Source: CAWEWH01 sp963812775 (lineage in GTDB: Bacteria; Pseudomonadota; Alphaproteobacteria; Rhizobiales; Beijerinckiaceae). Taken from it: a stretch of DNA of 64,000 nucleotides. Shown here in pieces: positions 18,581 through 27,943 of this stretch. The notes under the pieces were generated by a model. The model was given only the letters and a program-made list of their open reading frames with translations. It searched no databases and was not told the DNA's origin. Made by a program: the position numbers and the translations under genes. The stretch spans positions 1,302,001 to 1,366,000 of the forward strand of contig CAWEWH010000007.1 of the NCBI GenBank assembly GCA_963812775.1, read 5' to 3'. Numbering within the stretch: position 1 is the stretch's first letter; each line of letters opens with the position of its first letter.

Positions 18581-18976
18581 TCAGCGATACCGTCCATGCT
18601 TTTGCATAACCTCGATCTTGTAGCCGTCGGGGTCCTGCACGAAGAAAAAGCGGGCCATCCGGGTGCCCTCGTGCATGAAGTCCTTGATCGGCCCGGGCTG
18701 CACGCCTTCCTTGCCGAGCCTCGTGTGCTCGGCGTCGAGATCGTCGACAACGACCGCCAGATGCCCGTAGCCGTCGCCGAGCGCGTACGGCGCCGTACGC
18801 CCATGATTGACGGTCAACTCGAGTTCGAAATCGGAGTCTCGGCCGCGCAGGTAGACAAGGGTGAAATCGTCGAAGGCAAAGCGATCGGCAACGCCGAGAC
18901 CAAAGGCACGGCTGTAGAAGTCGGTCGAACGCGATTTATCGAGAACCCGCACCATCGCGTGCACCGTCTTGGCCAT
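18581..18976 (-). CDS. gloA: Lactoylglutathione lyase (glyoxalase I)
   Basis: Isomerises the hemithioacetal of methylglyoxal and glutathione to S-lactoylglutathione. The 131-residue protein follows the short bacterial (Ni-type) glyoxalase I layout: metal ligands His in VHAMVRVLD, Glu in FELELTVNHG, His in GYGHLAVVVDD and Glu in GYKIEVMQ. The conserved DFYSRAFGLGVADR helix is present. It lies 40 bp upstream of the Tat small-subunit gene, on the same strand, so it may be co-transcribed with the sugar dehydrogenase complex, whose carbonyl products could generate electrophiles. Confidence 0.9.
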   Translation of the reverse strand: MAKTVHAMVRVLDKSRSTDFYSRAFGLGVADRFAFDDFTLVYLRGRDSDFELELTVNHGRTAPYALGDGYGHLAVVVDDLDAEHTRLGKEGVQPGPIKDFMHEGTRMARFFFVQDPDGYKIEVMQKHGRYR

Positions 18977-19107
18977 GGGATCCCCCAGGACATCCGTCGC
19001 GCAGCGGCCTCACGCGCTGATCACCCGGCATTTGAACGGCCGATGGCGACGCGCCTCGAGGCAACGAGGCTACGCCTTCGCCGAACGCCCGGGGTAGTAG
19101 CGCCCTA

Positions 19108-19452
19108 CTACATCGCGTGGGCGTTCGGACGGCTCGATCGGGTGCCGAGCCCGGCTTCGGCCGGCACTGGCCGGCCGGTTGCACGCCTGTCTTGGAGCTG
19201 GCCGAGATAGGTGAGGCAGACGCAACGCAGCAGCGACGTGAAATTGCCGGTCTCGCCTCCAAGCTCCAGCACTTCATCGTGGAGCGTCGTCACGAATTTC
19301 GGCAGGCTGAGGCTCTGGGAGGCGGCGACTTCTTCGAGAATGGTCCAGAACGCGGCTTCAAGCCGAATGGAGGTGGAATGGCCTCCGAGGCGGATCGAAC
19401 GGGTCTTGTACGAATAGGTCTCCGGCGACTGGCCGGCAAAGATGCGGCACAT
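19108..19452 (-). CDS. Ribbon-helix-helix domain protein
   Basis: A 114-residue protein of the RHH family widespread in Hyphomicrobiales. The conserved block is SIRLGGHSTSIRLEAAFW followed by LEEVAASQSLSLPKFVTTL, i.e. a beta strand then two helices, the DNA-binding fold of Arc/MetJ repressors. Start at 19452 (MCRIFAGQSPETY) matches the family and is preceded by GGGGAGG; an upstream extension is not conserved. Function in the family is unknown; some database entries call it arylsulfate-sulfotransferase-like, which the fold does not support. A small hairpin (GTAGTAG/CTACTAC) sits at its end. Confidence 0.75.
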   Translation of the reverse strand: MCRIFAGQSPETYSYKTRSIRLGGHSTSIRLEAAFWTILEEVAASQSLSLPKFVTTLHDEVLELGGETGNFTSLLRCVCLTYLGQLQDRRATGRPVPAEAGLGTRSSRPNAHAM

Positions 19453-19563
19453 GTGTTCCTCCCCGTGCTGCAGAGCAAGCGCGACGGCTTGGCGATTGAT
19501 GTTATCTGCTTTTGCGCAAGAGGGAATCGGAATGAGGAAACGGATGCGCTGAACCACCGCCCC

Positions 19564-20661
19564 TCAGCGGACGACGTGGTCCTTCATCACCTCCGGCCTG
19601 AATGCGAGGCCGTGACCCGGGCGTTCCGGGGCGCGGATCGTGCCGTCGACGACCGGCACCGGCTCGACCCACAGATCGTCCAGAGCCCCATATGCTCGAG
19701 CCAGATGCCGTTGGGGATGGAGGCGAGCAGATGCACGTTGAGCTCCGGGAAGAGATGCGGCGCAATGGTCATGCCCCAGGTGTCGGCGACGGCCGCGAGC
19801 TTGCGCAACTCCGTCAGTCCGCCGCGCATCGGGTCCGGCTGCAGGATCGGCAGCCGCGGGTTTTCGAGGAACGGCTTGAGGTCGGCGCGGCCGAAATGCG
19901 TCTCGCCGCCGACCACGCGCATGTCGAGAGCCTCGGCGATGCGCAGATAGCCGGCATAGTCGTCGGCCAAGCACCGGCTCCTCGAGCCAGTAGACGTCGT
20001 AGTCCTCGAATTTGCGCCCCATGGTGATGGCCACGTCGGCGCTCCAGCCCATATTGACGTCGATCATGATGTCGATGTCCGGCCCGACCGCGTCGCGCAT
20101 GCGGCGCACATTGTCGTGATCGGTGCGCAAGTCGCCGACATGCGCCACCTGCATCTTGATGGCCTTGAAGCCCTGGGCGACGAAGTGCTTCGCCTTGGCG
20201 ATCATGCCGTCGCCGCGCGAACCGCGGAAGCAGCCGCTGCCGTAGGTGGGGATGTCACGGCGGTAGTGGCCCCACAGCCGATGCAGCGGCAGGCCGGCGC
20301 CCTTTCCCACCACGTCCCACAAGGCGATGTCGATCGCCGACTGCGCCATCATGGTGACGCCGCCCCGCCCGCTGGTCAGCGTCGAGCGCCACAGATCATG
20401 CCAGATCGCCTCGATGTCGGTGGCGTCGCGGCCGATGACCCGCGGCGCCATCGCCTCGCCGATGCAGGTGCCGATGGTGCCCTGCAGCGAGGTGTTCAGC
20501 AGGTGCAGATAACCCATGCCGGCAAGGCCCGAGGCAGTGACCACCTCCACGACGATCAGGTCCCGCATCGGCCCAAGCGCGTGCCCGGCGAGCCAGGGAT
20601 CGTCCGCCCATGGCAGCCGCAGCAAGGTGGTACGGACCTCGCGAATTGTCAGGTCGGTCAT
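19564..20661 (-). CDS. Mandelate racemase/muconate lactonizing enzyme family protein (two frame changes)
   Basis: An enolase-superfamily enzyme of about 365 residues that abstracts a proton alpha to a carboxylate. Metal ligands Asp in IMIDVNMGW, Glu in YWLEEPV and Glu in VVGGETHFG; the Lys base in GFKAIKMQVAH and the Asp/His dyad in LQPDPMRGG and IAPHLFPEL fit the mandelate-racemase subgroup (sugar-acid dehydratases are common). The middle, about 19688-19972, is in another frame: one extra A near 19972 and one missing base near 19688 cancel out. Start ATG at 20661 follows GGGAGAAAG. Divergent from the aldo-keto reductase. Confidence 0.88.
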   Translation of the reverse strand: MTDLTIREVRTTLLRLPWADDPWLAGHALGPMRDLIVVEVVTASGLAGMGYLHLLNTSLQGTIGTCIGEAMAPRVIGRDATDIEAIWHDLWRSTLTSGRGGVTMMAQSAIDIALWDVVGKGAGLPLHRLWGHYRRDIPTYGSGCFRGSRGDGMIAKAKHFVAQGFKAIKMQVAHVGDLRTDHDNVRRMRDAVGPDIDIMIDVNMGWSADVAITMGRKFEDYDVYWLEEPVLGRRLCRLSAHRRGSRHARGRRRDAFRPRRPQAVPRKPAAADPAAGPDARRTDGVAQARGRRRHLGHDHCAASLPGAQRASARLHPQRHLARAYGALDDLWVEPVPVVDGTIRAPERPGHGLAFRPEVMKDHVVR

Positions 20662-20765
20662 TTTTCTTTCTCCCAATCGGCGCGGGCTTCGGCAGGTTTG
20701 GCTTGATCGGCCATCGATACTTGGCGACTGATAGCACCTGCCTTCGTGCAAGAGGAGAACGCGGG

Positions 20766-21765
20766 ATGGAGATGCGGACCTTCGGTCGGAGCGGGATGAA
20801 GATCTCGATCCTGGGTTTCGGGTGTGGCGCGGTCGGCGGCCTGATGGTCCGCGGCACCCCCACTGACCAGGAACGGGCCGTGGCTCGGGCGCTGGACGCC
20901 GGGGTGAACTACTTCGACACCGCGGTGCAGTACGGGAACGGGGAGTTGGAGAAGAATTCTTGGCCGCGTCCTGAAGAAGCTGAAGCCCGCCAACGTCGTC
21001 GTCGGCACCAAGGTGCGCCTGTCCTCCTCCGAGCTCGGCCGTATCGGCGCTGCGGTGGCCAAATCGCTGGACGGGAGCCTCGAGCGATTGGGCGCAGAAC
21101 GGGTGGACATCTTCCATCTGCACAATCCCATCACCGTCAGCGGCAGCGAGGGATCGCTCAGCGCAAGCCAGGTGCTCGACGATGTCGTGCCCGCCTTCGA
21201 AAAATTGCGTCAGCAGGGGAAGACGCGTTTCCTTGGGCTCACCGCCATCGGCGACACCGCGGCGCTCAAGCAAGTGATCGACGCCCGCGTCTTCGACAGC
21301 GCGCAGGTGGTCTGCAACATGCTGAACCCGTCGGCCGCCGCTCCCCTTCCGGCGAACTATCCGGCGCACGACTACGGCAGGCTGTTCGACCATACGCAGG
21401 CGGCGGGCGTCGGCGTGGTCGGCATCCGCGTGCTGGCCGGCGGCGCGCTGTCCGGCTCGGCTGAACGCGACCCGATCGCCAGTCCGCCCCCGGAGCCGAT
21501 CGGCTCCGGCAGCAGCTACGACGTCGATCTCGAGCAAGCGCGCCGCCTCATGCCGCTCGTGGAAGAGGGATTTGCCGCGAGCCTGGCCGAAGCCGCCACG
21601 CGCTTTGCCATCTCGCAGCCGGCGATGGGCACCATCCTGGTCGGAATGGCGACCCCGCAACAGTTCGAGCAGTCGTTAGCGGCGGTGCAAAAGGGCCCTC
21701 TGCCGCAGGCCGCGCTGGAGCGGCTGGCGGCCCTGCAGCGAGGCTTCGTCACCGAGCGGCGCTGA
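20766..21765 (+). CDS. Aldo-keto reductase (one frame change)
   Basis: NAD(P)H-dependent reductase with a TIM-barrel fold, about 332 residues. Signs: MEMRTFGRSGMKISILGFGC, the catalytic Asp/Tyr segment NYFDTAVQYGNGE, Lys in VVVGTKVRL and His in FHLHNPI. The frame changes near 20957: AAGAATTCTTGGCC should read AAGAATCTTGGCC, so one T is extra. ATG at 20766 follows AGAGGAG. It is divergently transcribed from the enolase-superfamily gene, 104 bp apart, and the two may share a promoter region and a sugar-related pathway. Confidence 0.85.
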
Positions 21766-22171
21766 CGTTCCGAGCGAACCTGCCAAGAGCCGGCGCGGCC
21801 GCGTGTCCGATGGTGGCGCGACGTTGACCTGATGTGATCGCTTCGAGCGTTTCAGCTTCTCACCCGGAGCGGGCGTTCCATCCCAATGCAACTGCCAGGT
21901 GCGTGCGGTTTGGGTTGTAGCGGGTTGTGCAGGGTGTGATCAATATTGCTCAGACAGCGCCATGCGCGTCCGGTGACATGCAGACGGCGTCTCGAGGGGT
22001 CAAGCGCGCCGCGCTGTAACACAGCCAGCCTACAGTTTGGCACGTTGCGCGCGTGCCGAACGGTCTCAGAGAGCTTGAACCAATGTGCCGACCAAGGCGG
22101 ACAGGTTTCGATTTGGGCTGCCTCCAGCAGACAGGTGCCGACTGCCCTGCCGATCAAACAAAGGAAAGACC

Positions 22172-23263
22172 ATGGACCGCCGCCAATTTGTAGCAGGCGC
22201 GAGCGTTGGGGTCGCCGCCTCCGCTTCTGCCTTTCCGATGCCGGCAATCGCCCAGGGCGTGCGCGAGCTCAAGATGGTCACGATCTGGCCGAAAACCCTG
22301 CCCGGTCTCCAGTCGTCAGCCGAGCGGGTTGCGCAGTCCATCGCCGCGCTTTCGGGCGGACGGCTGCAAGTCAAGGTGTTCGCCGCCGGTCAGATGGTCG
22401 GCGCCTTTGAGTTGTTCGATGCTGTGTCGTCGGGGCTTGCCGACATGTACCACGCGTCGGAAATCACCTGGGCCGGTCGCTCCCCCGCATATTCCTACTT
22501 CTGCAACGTTCCATTCGGCTTTACGGCCAACGAGCTCAACGCGTGGATCTACCATGGTGGCGGTCAGGCGTTGTGGGACGAACTCAGCGCAGGGTTCGGG
22601 CTCAAGCCGTTCTTGTGCGGCAATACCGGTCCACAGATGGGCGGTTGGTTCACCAAGGAGCTGACCGGGATCGAGTCCTACAAAGGCCTGCGCTATCGGA
22701 TGCCCGGCATTGGCGGCGAGGTCCTGCGGCGGCTTGGTGCTATCGTGGTCAATGTGCCGGCGGGCGAAATCATCCGATCCCTGCAATCGGGCGCCATCGA
22801 CGCAAGCGAATTTGCCGGACCCTGGGTGGACACCGCCTTGGGACTGCACAAGGCAGCCAAGTATTACTACTACCCCGGCTTTCACGAGCCGGGAGCAGGG
22901 ATATCCTTAGCGGTAAACAAGAAATTGTGGGACAGCTTTGGCAGCACGGAGCGCAGCATCGTCGAGACGGCGGCGGCGGCCGAGAACGCCAATTCATACG
23001 CGGAATTCACCGCGAACGACGCCATCGCGCTCCAGCAAATTGCCAAAAATCCGGATATCGAGATCCGCAAATTGGACGACTTAATTCTGCAATCTCTGGG
23101 CAAGGTCAGCGGCGAGGTTCTCATCGAAACCGCCGGCAAGGACGACCTCACGCGTCGGATCTACGAGAGCTTCATGAAGTTCCGGACGACGGCCGTGCGA
23201 TGGGGAGAAATTTCGGAACGCGCGTTTCTCAACGCACGCGCGCTGCCATATCCATTCGGCTGA
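22172..23263 (+). CDS. TRAP-type solute-binding protein (DctP family), orphan
   Basis: A 363-residue periplasmic C4-dicarboxylate-type solute receptor of the TRAP family. The N-terminus MDRRQFVAGASVGVAASASA is a Tat-like signal, then ELKMVTIWPKTLPGLQ, and the family landmarks GLADMYHASEITWAG, FGLKPFLCGNTGPQMGG and SLQSGAIDASEFAGPWVD. The last resembles the class binding keto acids or taurine-type ligands. No DctQ or DctM permease gene is nearby; instead the gene is followed 49 bp later by a sensor kinase, suggesting a sensing rather than import role. Gap 21766-22171 upstream contains no gene but probably its promoter. Confidence 0.9.
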   Translation: MDRRQFVAGASVGVAASASAFPMPAIAQGVRELKMVTIWPKTLPGLQSSAERVAQSIAALSGGRLQVKVFAAGQMVGAFELFDAVSSGLADMYHASEITWAGRSPAYSYFCNVPFGFTANELNAWIYHGGGQALWDELSAGFGLKPFLCGNTGPQMGGWFTKELTGIESYKGLRYRMPGIGGEVLRRLGAIVVNVPAGEIIRSLQSGAIDASEFAGPWVDTALGLHKAAKYYYYPGFHEPGAGISLAVNKKLWDSFGSTERSIVETAAAAENANSYAEFTANDAIALQQIAKNPDIEIRKLDDLILQSLGKVSGEVLIETAGKDDLTRRIYESFMKFRTTAVRWGEISERAFLNARALPYPFG

Positions 23264-23312
23264 TCATGGCGACGGGCCGCGGGTCTTGCCACCGTCGGGC
23301 CATGGCGCGGAC

Positions 23313-26060
23313 ATGAGCCTGGTGAGATCCAGCCGGTCAGCACCGTTCCTCGGCCCGAGAGTGAGGACCTGGATACCGTCACGGCTCGGCGTGGCGAACC
23401 GGCTGTTGCTCGCCTTCCTTGGGATCAGCGGCTTGGCAGTCGTCGGCGCGGCCGTCGCGATCCTCTCCTTCCGCGATATCGGCCACGCTCTCGACCGCAT
23501 CACGGCAAGGCGCGTGCCCGCCGCCCTGGCCTCGGTGGAAGTATCGCGACAGGCCGAACGGATTGTTTCGGCCGCGCCGGCCCTGCTTTCTGCTGCCACG
23601 CCCGCAGATCATGCCGAGAGTTCGCGGAAGATCGGTGCCGAGATGCAGCAGCTTGCCGCGCTGCTGGAAGGCCTTGAGGATCGCGGCGCCGACACCGTTG
23701 CGCTTGGCGCAATGCGATCGGCAGTCAGCCGTCTCCAAATCAATCTTGCTTCACTCGACAAGTTGGTCGTCGATCGCATGATCGTGGGCGCACTAAGGCG
23801 AGGCCATCTGAGCAACGCGCTCACTGTCCATAGCGAGGGTCAAAACCTGTTGACCCCTTGGCTCCAAGTCGTCGACGGCGAGATCTTACAGGCACGCAGG
23901 GCGATCGACGACGCCAGGCTCGGCGCCAACGAACGGGCTACGGCCGGCAGCCGCCTGGCCGGCTCGACGGCATCGCATCGCGCCCTGCAGCGCGTGCAGT
24001 TCCTGATCACCTCCGCAAGCGACAGGCTGCAGCAAATTTCGGCAACGGAGGATTTCGACAGCGTCCGTGTGCAGGTGTTCCGTATCCAGCAATCCCTGCG
24101 CGAGATCAAAGAGTTAACGACTGGCCTCGATTCGAGATTGCAGCCGCTCTTGATCGGCAAGCTCGACGAATTCCGTAACCTCACCGAGGGGGTCAACAGT
24201 ATTCCGGAGCTGCGGTTGCAGGAGCTCGCTATCGTGACCCAGGCGACGCGCAATCTGACCGAGAACACTGCGCTTGCAGAAAACCTTACCCGGGCGGCAG
24301 ACAGCCTGGTCTCGATTGCCAAGCGCGATATCGCGCAGGCCAATGATGAAGCGCTGGCGGTTCAACGGTTGAGCTCGATCATCCTGATCGCCGCTGTGGT
24401 GCTCAGCCTGCTAAGTTCCCTCGTGATCGTCTGGCTCTATGTCGGGCGCAGCATTGTCTCGCGGTTGACCGCGCTCAGCCGCAGCATGTTGGCGATTGCC
24501 GAGGGCAATCTTGCGGCCAACGTACCGACTGGCGGCAGCGATGAGATCGCCGAGATGGGAGGGGTTGTCGAGATCTTGCGCAAGAACACGCTCGAACGAA
24601 ACGAACTGCTTATCGAGAGGGCACAAGCGGCTGACCGGCTCGAGAGGCAAGTCGAGCAGCGCACCAACGAGCTGGCCCGATCGATCGAGGAGCTGCGCGC
24701 GCTCGGTGACGTTAGCCAGGCAGTCAACTCAACGATCGATCTGCAGACTGTACTGTCCACGATCATCGCCAAGGCGGTCCAAATTTCAGGCACCGAAGCC
24801 GGCACGATCTATGCGTTCGATGAGGCAAGCCAGGAATTCCAGCTGCGCGCCAGCTACGGCATGGATGAGGAGCTGGTCACAGCAATTACAGACCGCAACG
24901 TCCGCATGGGTGAGACACTGATAGGTCGCGCAGCGATGCAGCGCAGGCCGGTGCAGGTTGCCGACGCCAAGCACGAATCCGCGTCGCCCGTCCTCGACAT
25001 CATCATACGCGCCGGGTTCCGTGCGCTGTTAGCGGTCCCGCTTCTTGGCGCAAATCGGATCGTTGGAGCGCTCGTGGTCCGTCGCAAGGAGCCGGGCGAA
25101 TTTCCACAAAGCATTGTCAATCTGCTGCAGACCTTCGGCGCACAATCGGTGCTGGCCATCCAGAATGCGCGTCTCTTCGATGAGGTACAGTCACGCACGC
25201 GCGAACTGGCAAGGTCGCTGGAGGGTTTACGGACCACGCAGGATCGCCTCGTCCAGACCGAGAAGCTCGCCTCGCTTGGCCAATTGACGGCCGGCATCGC
25301 GCACGAGATCAAGAACCCGCTCAACTTCGTGAACAATTTTTCGGCTGTTTCGGTCGAGCTTGTCGACGAATTGCGCGAGGCCCTTGCCGGGGCCGGCCTT
25401 GACAAAACGCTACGAGCCGAGATCGGCGAGATTGCCGATATGCTGCAAGGCAATCTCTCCAAAATCGTCCAGCACGGAACGCGCGCCAACTCGATTGTCA
25501 AGAATATGCTTCTGCACTCGCGCGAAGGCTCCGGCGAACGACGGCCTGTCGACGTGAACAGCATCGTCGAGGAGAGCCTCAATCTCGCCTACCACGGCGC
25601 CCGCGCCGAGAAGCGCGGCTTCAACATCACCCTGGCGCGATCCTACGATCCGGGCGCCGGCGAGGCCGATCTCTTTCCGCAGGAGATTACGCGCGTGCTC
25701 CTCAACTTGATCTCCAACGGCTTCTACGCAGCGACCAACCGGAAGCATCAGGCAAACTGCGGCGCGACCTTCGAGCCGACATTGACGGCCGGGACCAAGG
25801 ACCTGGGCGACCGCGTCGAGGTTCGTATCCGCGACAATGGCACCGGGATCGCACCGGAGGTCCGGGAGAGAATTTTCAGCCCGTTCTTCACCACCAAACC
25901 TGCTGGCGAGGGCACCGGGCTTGGGCTGTCGATCAGCTATGACATCGTGGTAAAGCAGCATGCCGGGTCGATCGAGGTCGACTCGCAACCGGGCGAGTTC
26001 ACCGAATTCAGGATTGTCTTGCCACGCGTCAGCTTGCAGCCCACGGGAGGGCGAGCGTGA
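23313..26060 (+). CDS. Membrane sensor histidine kinase with HAMP and GAF domains
   Basis: A 915-residue kinase. Order: membrane helix (about residues 30-52), a long helical periplasmic sensor of some 290 residues, second membrane helix (about 350-375, LIAAVVLSLLSSLVIVWLYVG-like), HAMP, coiled coil, GAF (about 475-625, RASYGMDEELV onward), dimerisation domain with His664 in AGIAHEIKNPLNF and an ATPase domain (NLISNGFYAATN; RDNGTGIAPEVRERIF; GEGTGLGLSIS). ATG at 23313 is preferred over an in-frame TTG. Its stop overlaps the next gene by GTGA. The upstream DctP protein may be its ligand-binding partner. Confidence 0.92.
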   Translation: MSLVRSSRSAPFLGPRVRTWIPSRLGVANRLLLAFLGISGLAVVGAAVAILSFRDIGHALDRITARRVPAALASVEVSRQAERIVSAAPALLSAATPADHAESSRKIGAEMQQLAALLEGLEDRGADTVALGAMRSAVSRLQINLASLDKLVVDRMIVGALRRGHLSNALTVHSEGQNLLTPWLQVVDGEILQARRAIDDARLGANERATAGSRLAGSTASHRALQRVQFLITSASDRLQQISATEDFDSVRVQVFRIQQSLREIKELTTGLDSRLQPLLIGKLDEFRNLTEGVNSIPELRLQELAIVTQATRNLTENTALAENLTRAADSLVSIAKRDIAQANDEALAVQRLSSIILIAAVVLSLLSSLVIVWLYVGRSIVSRLTALSRSMLAIAEGNLAANVPTGGSDEIAEMGGVVEILRKNTLERNELLIERAQAADRLERQVEQRTNELARSIEELRALGDVSQAVNSTIDLQTVLSTIIAKAVQISGTEAGTIYAFDEASQEFQLRASYGMDEELVTAITDRNVRMGETLIGRAAMQRRPVQVADAKHESASPVLDIIIRAGFRALLAVPLLGANRIVGALVVRRKEPGEFPQSIVNLLQTFGAQSVLAIQNARLFDEVQSRTRELARSLEGLRTTQDRLVQTEKLASLGQLTAGIAHEIKNPLNFVNNFSAVSVELVDELREALAGAGLDKTLRAEIGEIADMLQGNLSKIVQHGTRANSIVKNMLLHSREGSGERRPVDVNSIVEESLNLAYHGARAEKRGFNITLARSYDPGAGEADLFPQEITRVLLNLISNGFYAATNRKHQANCGATFEPTLTAGTKDLGDRVEVRIRDNGTGIAPEVRERIFSPFFTTKPAGEGTGLGLSISYDIVVKQHAGSIEVDSQPGEFTEFRIVLPRVSLQPTGGRA

Positions 26061-26446
26061 AACACCTTGTCTTGGTCGTCGATGATGAGCCGGACGTCGA
26101 GATGCTGTTTCGGCAGCAGTTTCGTCGCGAGTTGCGGGCCGGCGCGTTCAACATGGACTTCGCCCAGTCCGGCGACAGCGCTTTGACCCGCATTCAGGAT
26201 GAGGACACAGAGTCGCTCATCCTCATCCTGTCCGACATCAACATGCCGGGCATGACGGGTCTGGAGCTGCTGCCCAAGGCGAAGGCCGTCAGGCCAGACG
26301 TGCCGGTGATCATGATCACCGCCTATGGCGATCCCGAAACAAAGCGCAAGGCCCTTGAAGGCGGAGCCGATGCGCTGATGACCAAACCGATCGATTTCGT
26401 GACGTTGCGAGGCGAGATCGAGACGCGTGTCGGACGAGTCGCATGA
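26057..26446 (+). CDS. Single-domain response regulator
   Basis: A 129-residue receiver without output domain. Acidic pocket Asp9-Asp10 in LVVDDEPD, phospho-acceptor Asp60 in LILSDINMPGM, Thr in IMITAYGD and Lys in MTKPIDF. GTG start overlaps the kinase stop and its own stop overlaps the next ATG (ATGA), so kinase, receiver and receiver-cyclase are translationally coupled. As a stand-alone receiver it may act as a phosphate shuttle or sink between the kinase and the cyclase. Confidence 0.92.
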   Translation: MKHLVLVVDDEPDVEMLFRQQFRRELRAGAFNMDFAQSGDSALTRIQDEDTESLILILSDINMPGMTGLELLPKAKAVRPDVPVIMITAYGDPETKRKALEGGADALMTKPIDFVTLRGEIETRVGRVA

Positions 26447-27693
26447 GGGCCCGCATATTGGTCGTCGACGACGAGCCCGATCTTGAGACACTGATGTTGC
26501 AAAAATTTCGACGGCAGATTCAAGACGGCTCAGTCAGCTTCGTGTTTGCCCGCGACGGTGTCGAGGCCCTGTCGATGCTGCGAGAGAACAGCGACATCGA
26601 CATGGTCGTGAGCGACATCAACATGCCGCGCATGGACGGCTTGACGCTGCTGCAGACCCTGCAGGAGAACGGCGACCGGGTTTCGACCATCATCGTCTCT
26701 GCCTATGGCGACATGGCCAACATCCGCACGGCAATGAATCGCGGGGCGTTCGATTTCCTGACCAAGCCCATCGATTTTCTCGATCTCGAGGCCACCATCG
26801 CCAAAACGACCCGGCACGTGGAGGTGCTGCGCGAATCCAGCCGCCGCCAGACAGAAGCCGAACGCGCCTATGCCTCCCTGTCTCGCTACTTCTCGCCCAA
26901 CCTCGCGGGAAGGCTCGCCGGCGAAGCAGGCTCCGTCGATCTCGGAGGCCAGCGCCGCGACATCGCAACGCTGTTCACAGACATCACCAGCTTCACGACA
27001 TTGGCGGAGACGCTCGAACCAGACGTGCTTGGCCCGCTTCTCAACGCCTACCTTGTGGGTATGACCGACATTGTGTTCGCCCATGACGGAACCGTCGCCA
27101 AGATCGTTGGCGATGGATTGCATGTCTTGTTCGGCGCCCCGGGTGAACAGCCCGACCATGCCGCTAGGGCCATCGCATGCGCCTTAGCGCTGGATGAATA
27201 CGCACAGTCGTTCCGTGAGCAATGGCGGCAGAACGGCATCGCGATAGGAATCACGCGAGTGGGCGTCCATGCCGGGCCGGCGATCGTCGGAAATTTCGGT
27301 GGCGGTCGCTTTTTCGACTATACGGCCTACGGCGACACGATCAACGTCTCGGCCCGACTTGAGGGGGCGAACAAGCAGCTCGGCACGCGCATCTGCGTCA
27401 GCGCCACCCTGGCGGCCATGGTTTGCGACTTCAAGGGCCGCCCGGTAGGAGATCTCGTGCTCAGAGGCAGAACGGAGGCCTTGCCTGCCTTCGAGCCAAT
27501 GGGGGCCGAAGCGTTCGCAGACGCCCTGACGCAAGATTATCTAGCGGCCTTCGACAAGATGGAGAAAGGCGACGCCGGCGCCATTGGCGCCTTTGCGGCA
27601 CTGGTGGGCAAGCGGCCGCAAGATCCGCTCAGCGGCTTCCACTTGAAGCGCTTGCTGAACGGCGCGTCAGGCGCGCGGATGGTGATGAACTAG
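26443..27693 (+). CDS. Response regulator with class III adenylate cyclase output
   Basis: A 416-residue two-domain protein. Receiver residues 1-125: Asp9/Asp10, phospho-acceptor Asp58 in VVSDINMPRMDGL, Lys in LTKPIDFLDLE. Residues about 165-350 form a class III nucleotide cyclase: metal-binding Asp in IATLFTDITSF and AKIVGDGLHVLFG, and the transition-state region GDTINVSARLEGANK. It should make cAMP when the receiver is phosphorylated. The receiver sequence is very like that of the previous gene, indicating duplication. Last gene of the DctP-kinase-receiver-cyclase unit. Confidence 0.9.
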   Translation: MRARILVVDDEPDLETLMLQKFRRQIQDGSVSFVFARDGVEALSMLRENSDIDMVVSDINMPRMDGLTLLQTLQENGDRVSTIIVSAYGDMANIRTAMNRGAFDFLTKPIDFLDLEATIAKTTRHVEVLRESSRRQTEAERAYASLSRYFSPNLAGRLAGEAGSVDLGGQRRDIATLFTDITSFTTLAETLEPDVLGPLLNAYLVGMTDIVFAHDGTVAKIVGDGLHVLFGAPGEQPDHAARAIACALALDEYAQSFREQWRQNGIAIGITRVGVHAGPAIVGNFGGGRFFDYTAYGDTINVSARLEGANKQLGTRICVSATLAAMVCDFKGRPVGDLVLRGRTEALPAFEPMGAEAFADALTQDYLAAFDKMEKGDAGAIGAFAALVGKRPQDPLSGFHLKRLLNGASGARMVMN

Positions 27694-27851
27694 CCGGCAA
27701 CGTAGAGCGCTCGCCAGAGGCTTCGTCAACGAGCGGCACTAAATCTGCGAGCGAGCCGCGCTCACGTGTTCGCGCGCTCCGCGCCCCGAAACCCCCGTCG
27801 CCAGCACGTAGAACTCGGCACTTGCTGAGGCTCAGCTTTGACTGTCGATCG

Positions 27852-27932
27852 TCAGGGCTCGCCTAAGAGCGGCACGAGGCTGATTGCGATCACGAGGGCC
27901 AACACCGGCAGAATGTCGAGCGGATTGACCAC
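27852..27932 (-). CDS. 26-residue membrane peptide
   Basis: A GTG-started reading, residues VNPLDILPVLALVIAISL and then VPLLGEP, forming a single hydrophobic span. It has a near-perfect ribosome site, AAGGAGGGG, five bases before the GTG, overlapping the stop codon of the preceding 103-residue gene, so the two look like an operon. Short membrane peptides often stabilise larger membrane complexes. It lies near a KdpD/KdpE-like pair but does not resemble KdpF closely, and kdpABC are absent. Confidence 0.5.
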   Translation of the reverse strand: MVNPLDILPVLALVIAISLVPLLGEP

Positions 27933-27943
27933 GACGCCCCTCC

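Noticed and set aside
19096..19113. GTAGTAG/CTACTAC hairpin as a terminator for the ribbon-helix-helix gene
   Set aside because: Stem of seven pairs lacks a T-run and overlaps the stop codon; too weak to call.
19564..21660. A 698-residue protein running from the enolase-superfamily gene across the aldo-keto reductase
   Set aside because: The upstream half is antisense to the reductase; the enzyme family starts at 20661 with a ribosome site.
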